Shown here: in pieces, positions 57,371 through 64,000 of the stretch
Position numbering within the stretch: position 1 is the first letter of the stretch
Layout: each line of letters begins with the position of its first letter
Assembly (NCBI GenBank): GCA_964019055.1
Contig: OZ025217.1
Span: 6,500,557-6,564,556, forward strand
Length of the DNA stretch: 64,000 nt
Direction of reading: 5' to 3'
DNA from: Anthopleura xanthogrammica
Taxonomy: Eukaryota > Cnidaria > Anthozoa > Actiniaria > Actiniidae
Position numbers and translations under genes: made by a program
The notes under the pieces: generated by a model
The model's database searches: none
What the model was told of the DNA's origin: nothing
What the model saw: the letters and a program-made list of their open reading frames with translations, nothing else

Positions 57371-59319
57371 ATGAAGCAGAAACAAATAAACACCATTATT
57401 TTCAAACAATTTTTTCAAGTCTAAGCATTTGTGTCAACAATACAGTAAATGTATAGAAACTGACCCAAATGTCACGACTTAAAGCAATTGTTTGAAGACA
57501 ATGAAGTGTAACTCTGATATCTTATATTATAATACAGCGGACCAATCAAGAAGCGCAGGAAGCACTCGCTGTTTATTTGTTAAATATTATGAATTTATCT
57601 ATTACACTTTTATTACTGGTTGCTACAATCGGACCAAAATGATTATGCACGAATTATTCATGAGTTTTTGAATAATTAAGAAGAGCAGTACACATATTTC
57701 ACTTATCAATTTTTCATTTAAAGTTCTGTTAGTCAAGTGTAAAAGAAAAATCAGTACACGTAGATTAAGATATCACTATGATATTTCTATTAGTTACCAA
57801 TAAAAAGTACTTGCCATCTTTCCAACCATCTAAACACGATTTTAAAATAAAAATGTTTTCACCTGATTATTTTTTTCTACTCATTTTGTTTTATTCTAAG
57901 TTCAATTTAGAACAATTAGTTTCATTCAAATGTCAAGAACTCAATCCATCGAGTTCAAAACTTTGAAATGGATACTTTTCAATACAACTATTGAAACGGG
58001 CTTCACATACCGCTAGAAAAAGTATTGATATATATATAGGTACATCATCAAACATGGTGCTGAATCCTTCGTTTAAAACAATTCCGCTTCCTTTTCCAGA
58101 ATAACAACGCGGGACTGGTAGCACCAAAATCATTTGGTTCATGCATTAACTCTGTATCGTATTCATTCGCTAGGACACCGGTCTTAAAGGAGACGTACGA
58201 AAACTTGTATTATATTACTTCCAAAACGATGTACAAAGATTGACCAATGTCCGAGGGTTCGAATGCTTAGCAATTATTGGATGAGGCTGAGCATGATATG
58301 GAAAATTGTGTATATAACTAGGAGAGTGTTTGTTTGACGGCAATGATGACGTCAATTGTCCAATAATGAAAAAAAAATTCAAATTTTGTCAGTCAATGCT
58401 TATTATGAAAAATTAACCGAGGACTGTAGGCCAATCAGAGACTGTGGACTCCTTCAAATAGCTAGGAGGTACGATTGACACAAGATTCTATCTTTGGATG
58501 ATCACTTATATATGAAAAAAAATCAAGATATTTTCGCCCATGCATCTGGGAACTGTTTTATTACACTTTAATTCTACCATTTTTTGACTACTGTCACATC
58601 ATTTGGCGAGATAGGCGGGAAACTTTACACTAATAACAATCAAGAAAAACTTAATAGAAAACCATTATGAATAATTAAAGATTTAGCCCTCCTCATTATA
58701 ACTTTATTATTATTAATTGGCTTTACCATAGTAACGCGACAAATAAATACAACACCGTAAAGTTGGCTTTAGATAATTTTGGCACTACGAGAGCAAATGC
58801 TGTAAAAATGAGGAGTCGAATAAAAAACGTTAAGTGGCGACGAAAAACATTTTTGCAAACTTTTTGATAAATGCTAAAATCAATTAAGAGGATAAACAAA
58901 TACAACACTGTAAACAGTGTAAAGTTAAACCCCATCTAAGGCTTTTGATGATGTTGACACTACAAGAACAAACTGAATGCCTTACATGAGGAGTCGATTG
59001 CGGATCAAAACCGTTAAGTGGCGGAAAAAAACTTTTTGGAAAACAAAATGTCAAAATTTAATACCCTATCTATCTAACACTTAAGAATACAGAGGAAAAC
59101 ATTCCTGTTGATGACACCTCTTGAGTTTGAATAAGTAACAATAATATTAGTAATAATGAAATGGAACCGCACTGAGTCAGAATAAATGGATTGCTGAAGG
59201 TATTCAAAAGTTGCCCATGCGCATCACTCTGCTAAAACTAGAAAAACATTAACTTTTAATCTAGAAAATTAACAGTAAAGTTGCCAACTTCCTGTTAGTA
59301 GCCCTGAACTCATCGCATC
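57371..59319 (+). other. E-F spacer
   Basis: No gene recognised. Between about 58735 and 59050 a motif set (ACAAATACAACAC, GAGGAGTCGA, CGTTAAGTGGCG) occurs twice; parts of it recur upstream of the first exons of C, D and E (for example 37225-37290), so it is probably an old upstream block of the array genes. Confidence 0.5.
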
Positions 59320-62300
59320 ATGAATCTACTCCACACAACGACATATACTTTGAAAACTCTCTTGACAATCCTATTGACATGTACAGTTTCTGTAAAAGGT
59401 AAGTTACGAGGCATTTTATTCTCCATTTGGCAACGTTTTGCTGATTAGAAGATGTTCTCTATATCCTAATGTCGAATTTAACAAACTTATTAACTGGTGT
59501 TCAAAAACAGCTGCCATTTCACCTCAGTTTTATTACTCGATTCTATTCTTACCCACTATTTTCTTTTTCTTTTCTATTAGTATTTTCCATATAACATTTA
59601 AAAAGTGGAGGAATTTAAAAGTAAATTTGTTTCATGTTTTTCCCATTTCTTAAACAACATGGACGGGTAATTTTTTTCGCAACGAGTGTCTTCCACAGTC
59701 TGAAGTACGTCCTCTTTGTTGAACAACAAAGAAAATAAATATATAAACATGAACTCATTTTTCTGAAATTTATTCCAATTACTTTTTATCTACATTTGAC
59801 AGTGAAGAAGACGTTTTCTATATGTTCAGTCTAACGTTTTTGCTGCCGCTTTGAGTACTTCACACTGAATATTTGAATATTTGAATTTACGAAGTTTCAA
59901 AAACATTCTCATAGGCTTTAAGAGCGTAACTGTCTGTAACGAACGAGAAACTCAAGACAGTTGCTGGAAATCAAAGTTGATTTTATTTCACCAAAAGATC
60001 CTTCCTAGATAGGTATTTCAGAAATAATGATTTTTCCTAATTAATATGCACGAATCTAGAGCCAACTTCAATAATTAATAGACAGCGTGGAAAGCAACAA
60101 ATTCAATTCAAATTTCGCATGAAACTAAGTTGACATTATATCTTTAATATGTATTATTCGTATTCTTACCAACTTTCTTGTTGACACTTATATTTAGCCT
60201 CATAAAACCCTCGTTATCTTGTGGTCAGTTGCCGATCAAATTTTAGACGAAATTTAGACTCCAATATCTCTGCTGGTACCTAACGAATCGTAAAAAGAGC
60301 TATATCACCTTAAAGAACAACTATTCTAGTGTCCTTAAAACAAATCTGAACTTCTAAAAATAAAACGCCAACCCACAAACGAATTTTATTGGGAGGTGTT
60401 TGAGCACGAAATGAAAAAAAACTAATTTGAAGCGCCGTCATCAATATGCAAATTACGAGAGAGAAAAAGGAACCCGTTCTGTTATATATTTGGTCACGCA
60501 ACTGTTTTTCTAGAGTAAAATATATTTTTTAAGCTTATAAATCTAATTGAAGTAAGGGTCGATGTAAAATTTTTGAGGCGGTTTCATACCTTCTCAGAAT
60601 ATATACATAGGGAGAACGAAGCAAATTTTCAAACCGCTCAAAACCCCTCAAAAACACAATTTTACGCCAATATTTCAGTTTCTACCAAACTACATTTTTA
60701 GAGACTTTATTCAAAAGCAATTAAATAATTAATTCGTGAACTATGGAAATAATGAGCTTCGTAGTTAATTTATTTCGGATCTTTAAAAAACGTCAAATAC
60801 TCTAATTTAAATACAACCAAAAGGAAGAGGAATATCTATTCTTTTGATAAAAAATGCCGACCAAAAATATAGATAAGTGATTTAGCTGTACGATCCGCAT
60901 ATTTTTACACTAAATTCCGTGACTCTCGGCGGTCATTTTTTTGATGCGTAGGGCCGAAATCGATTTTCGTAAATTTCTCGAAAACTAAGTAAAAATTTTC
61001 CAAACTAAAAACACCAAGATGTATTTCATACTAATGGGCTATCAATAAACAAAATGAGCGAAATCGATTTTTTACTTGTGCCAATTTTTTGTCGATTTTT
61101 ACAAAAAGGCGCTCTTAGAACGGCTTCAGTTCCTGCCAAGTAATGTCGCCTTAGCCGATCAACGAAGCTAAGATTCATTACTTCGTTTAGAGCTAGGACA
61201 AATTTAAACAGAGGACACAGTTTACATAAAAGAAACCCATTGTATTCTTTGTTAGCTTCATTCTCTTTATCTGGCACTCAATTTCGAGGCAGCGTTATCA
61301 GTCGTATGCTCCGGATAATTGGCTCCTGTATGAGGATCGTGACTTTTTTCGCCCCATGTAAGGGAATCCCGAATCCTCAATACATGGAAAAATTCATTTT
61401 ATACTCCGGAACCAGACCCTTGGAATACGGAATCCACCTTCTTTGGAATCCAAGGCATTGTATAATTATATCATGTTTTTGTTTATTTATAATTTTTTTT
61501 TTAAACAAGTAACAATGGAGTGCGGTAAAAAAAAAAAGCAATAAATATTATTATAATGTCCAGGCTAAAGTAATCTGGAAATGAAAAATTTGGATTCCGG
61601 AATCAAGCCCTTAGAATTTGGAATCAAGAATCATTCCTGATTCCCTTACATGGGGCGATGTTTTTTAGAAGAACATTTTAGGTCCAGTTCAAACGTCGAA
61701 TTTCTCATGAGCCGAATCTAATGACGTCAAAGAAGACCGTCTTATTATCCATTATTTTCAATGCGTTTGGTTCATGGGAAGATCGACGTGTGAATTAGTG
61801 CTTAGAAACCAAAAAAATGTATTTGACAACTCCCCCTGTACAGGTGATGGTGGCTGTAAGGTACTGGACTTTCTTGTCTGTGAGAAAAACAAAACACTCA
61901 CTGGTCACGTGATCAAGTCTTTCAGAATCTTAGCACCCGGATTAGAGGATTGTCAGCACAAATGTTATCTGCAAAACAACTGTGTTTCGTACAACTTGGG
62001 TCCAGTGAAAGGGATGGTAACATCATGTGAACTGAATGACGCTGATCATTGGATGTGGCCGCATCACGTGGTACCAAAAGAGGGTTTTGAATACTGTCCT
62101 ATCAAGGTGAGTACCAATAATACCTTAAATGTGCCTGAAAGAAATTCAGAAGAGTTGTAACGGGAACCAGGTGGTGGGGTGGTGGTGTATGTTCATCGAT
62201 ACATAACTCCAAACTTATTCTATGATTTTTTAAGAGAATTCTATCAATTATTTTCATATTTATTCATATTCTTTTTTCTCCTCAGAACCATTGCTCTTCC

Positions 62301-64000
62301 AGTCCTTGTCCATCCAACAAGTTATGTATTCCTGACTTTTCATGGGACAGCTTTACCTGTGTTGGTGAGTTCTCTTTGTAAGCGGAGATTGCAAGAGGTT
62401 GCAAAGGCCGGTACGATATAACTGTTTAAGGTGACTGGCTACTTTTGGAAAACAATTTAAACGTTTTTTTAAGCTAAGATTTTTTAAAGTGAAATTCATT
62501 GCTGTTTCCGAATATGAAAAGAAAAAAGGGGGTGTCCCGCGCTCGTTTTCGAGATAATCAGCATTTAATGGATGTCTACGCGAGAATTTTTGAAGCAAAA
62601 ATTCTGCCACCGGAAGTGATCAGAAAATAAATTACAACACATAAGAAAATAGTTCTTTGCAGAGTCTAACATGCAGAAATGCCAGCTTGGGAATTATTAT
62701 ACAATACCACATGGATGTTTGTGAATAAAATACAAAGAAATAAATCGATTTGGCATATTTCGCCCTTGCAGAGCTCTCAAAAATCTCATAAAGTCAAACA
62801 AAAATTCCTACAAAAATCTATTTTTTCATGCGTTAGAAAAATTACCCTTTCTTAAAAATTTAATATAATGGACATAGTAATCGATCCGAACATAGAATTT
62901 TAATGAAACTTTGCAGAGTTATTAAGTTAATGCTACTTATTCCAAAAATGAAATAAAAGAGTGGGGTCACCGTGCTGGTTTTGGCGCTAGATGACGGTAA
63001 TTTATGGCATTTTTGGGGTCGTGCGAAGGAAATTTTCGAATCATGAAAATCGAACAAAAGGCCCCACTTCTTTCAGGAAGTCATTGCTAACATTAAAATA
63101 TTAGCGTTATTTTTTCTTCTTATCGTTTCTTTTATGAAGCAAAGGAACAGTTGGATGCCGAAAATTTTCCAGAAAATGCAGTCGTTGTAAAAAATAGGGA
63201 CTTTTCAACTTCGATGTGCTCCCCATTATCGATCTGGAAACAGTTTTCCGCGGTATGTTTTTGGGAATATTTCGAAAACTGGACATGGAATTTTGTTTAA
63301 ATATTTAATTGAGATATATTGTGGTAAACCTATTCCTTATTGATTTACTGAAGTAAAACAGATAGGTTTTAAACCGTGCTCGTTTTTGCGCTACAGCTCG
63401 CTTAAGTACGAATTTTGTTCTCGAAATGTAGTGACCGTGATGTAGGAAGAGTTAACACACAAAAAATATCGAATAGACTGTGATCTCTTTCTAAATTTAT
63501 ACAAAACTCTCATAACAATGCGCGATAACCTTCGTTTGATAATTTTCTGGTTGTTTTGGTTTGTTTTCTGTATTTTGTGTATTTTTAACAAACCGTTTTT
63601 ACCAGTCGGCCGCAATCTTGAAATCGTTATAACAGCCAATGTCCGCGAGCTCGCGCTGGCTAAAATCGTGCGCAGTAGCGCGTGCGCAATGCAAAACTAC
63701 TGAATTACCTTAAGCTTATAACAAGTATAGGGTCCCGTGCAAAATTTGAAGGTTTTGCCCTGTTAAAGTTCAAAACGTGTATGGTTCCTCAATAAAAATT
63801 CGTAATGTATTCAGCGGTTTTTGTGCGCGCACTCATCGTGGGCTCAAATCGAACGTTCAAAAGTAGGCAGTCACCTGAAGTTCACAATTTAAAATATTTC
63901 ATTAAATTGTGGAATGTTTCCTCGTTTCTAGATGGCGTTTGGACACAGTGGACGTCATGGACTGCCTGTCATCTTCCAGATTGTCCCAGGACTCGTACAC
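59320..64000 (+). CDS. Array gene F: PAN / EGF-like / TSP1 ... (runs off the window)
   Basis: Exons seen: 59320-59398 (signal peptide, MNLLHTTTYTLKTLLTILL), 61844-62106 (PAN), 62286-62364 (EGF-like) and 63932 to the window edge (start of TSP1, DGVWTQWTSWTACHLPDCPR). The splice phases match the other copies. The F5/8C exons must lie beyond position 64000. The PAN exon carries LQNNCVSYNLG where others have LQDNC. Both long introns hold TIR elements of their own (61350-61656, 61677-61800 and 62430-63875). Confidence 0.85.
59399..61349 (+). other. Intron 1 of gene F, unrelated to other copies
   Basis: AT-rich sequence with no similarity noticed to the introns of B-E after the first few hundred bases. 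No gene supported. Confidence 0.4.
61350..61656. mobile_element. TIR element (CGCCCCATGTAAGGGAATC ends)
   Basis: CGCCCCATGTAAGGGAATC at the left is mirrored by GATTCCCTTACATGGGGCG at the right, with GGAATC-type motifs repeated inside. About 305 bp with no coding capacity. Confidence 0.8.
61677..61800. mobile_element. Small MITE related to 11217-11335
   Basis: The left end (TTTTAGGTCCAGTTCAAACG, CATGAGCCGAATCTAATG) and the right end (TTTGGTTCATGGGAAGATCG, ACGTGTGAATTAG) are imperfect inverted repeats with the same internal logic as the element at 11217-11335. Confidence 0.5.
62430..63875. mobile_element. 1.45-kb TIR element in gene F intron before TSP1
   Basis: GGTGACTGGCTACTTTTG at the left is mirrored by CAAAAGTAGGCAGTCACC at the right (one mismatch). 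It is flanked by TTAA at the left and TGAA at the right. Introns of B-E lack it. A TTAA-like target would fit piggyBac-type elements. No transposase reading frame was found. Confidence 0.7.

Noticed and set aside
61240..61512. Open frame of 90 codons with GIPNPQYMEK
   Set aside because: Most of it lies inside the TIR element at 61350-61656 and has no domain or splice support.

Overview
The window is nuclear DNA from an animal, most likely an anthozoan cnidarian such as a coral or sea anemone. The reasons are short exons with GT-AG introns, AT-rich non-coding DNA full of short inverted-repeat elements, tRNA-derived SINEs, a Penelope-type ribozyme motif, a Crypton-like tyrosine recombinase, and secreted PAN/TSP1/discoidin proteins of a kind common in Cnidaria. 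The phylum is inferred; no species is claimed.

Layout. (1) 1-8.2 kb: a TIR element and repeats, then an MFSD12-type transporter gene on the minus strand (eight exons found, C-terminal exon not found). (2) 8.2-10.6 kb: a repeat-rich spacer with a Penelope-like fragment and a SINE. (3) 10.7-23.4 kb: a complete 15-exon ZFR gene (zinc finger RNA-binding protein) on the minus strand, about 1059 aa. Its introns carry several MITEs, a 57-bp minisatellite and a 114-bp tandem duplication of one splice acceptor. (4) 23.4-25.8 kb: promoter and spacer. (5) 25.8-64.0 kb: a plus-strand tandem array of six paralogous secreted-protein genes, here called A to F; F runs off the window. Each has a signal-peptide exon, a PAN/apple exon, a truncated EGF-like exon, a thrombospondin type 1 exon and two exons for an F5/8C (discoidin) domain, with the same intron phases throughout.

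The array is the most notable part. Large blocks of intron and spacer are nearly identical between copies, which points to recent unequal exchange or conversion. Variation in the proteins is concentrated in a few short segments of the discoidin domain that look like ligand-facing loops. B and E each have two candidate first exons with TATA-like boxes. Most copies carry a 117-bp minisatellite that starts inside the last codons and includes the stop codon. Transposons have inserted into single copies (a Crypton-like element and a MITE in C, a MITE in the B-C spacer, a 1.4-kb TIR element in F), and the paralogous copies preserve the empty sites. A role in recognition or adhesion outside the cell is inferred, not shown.
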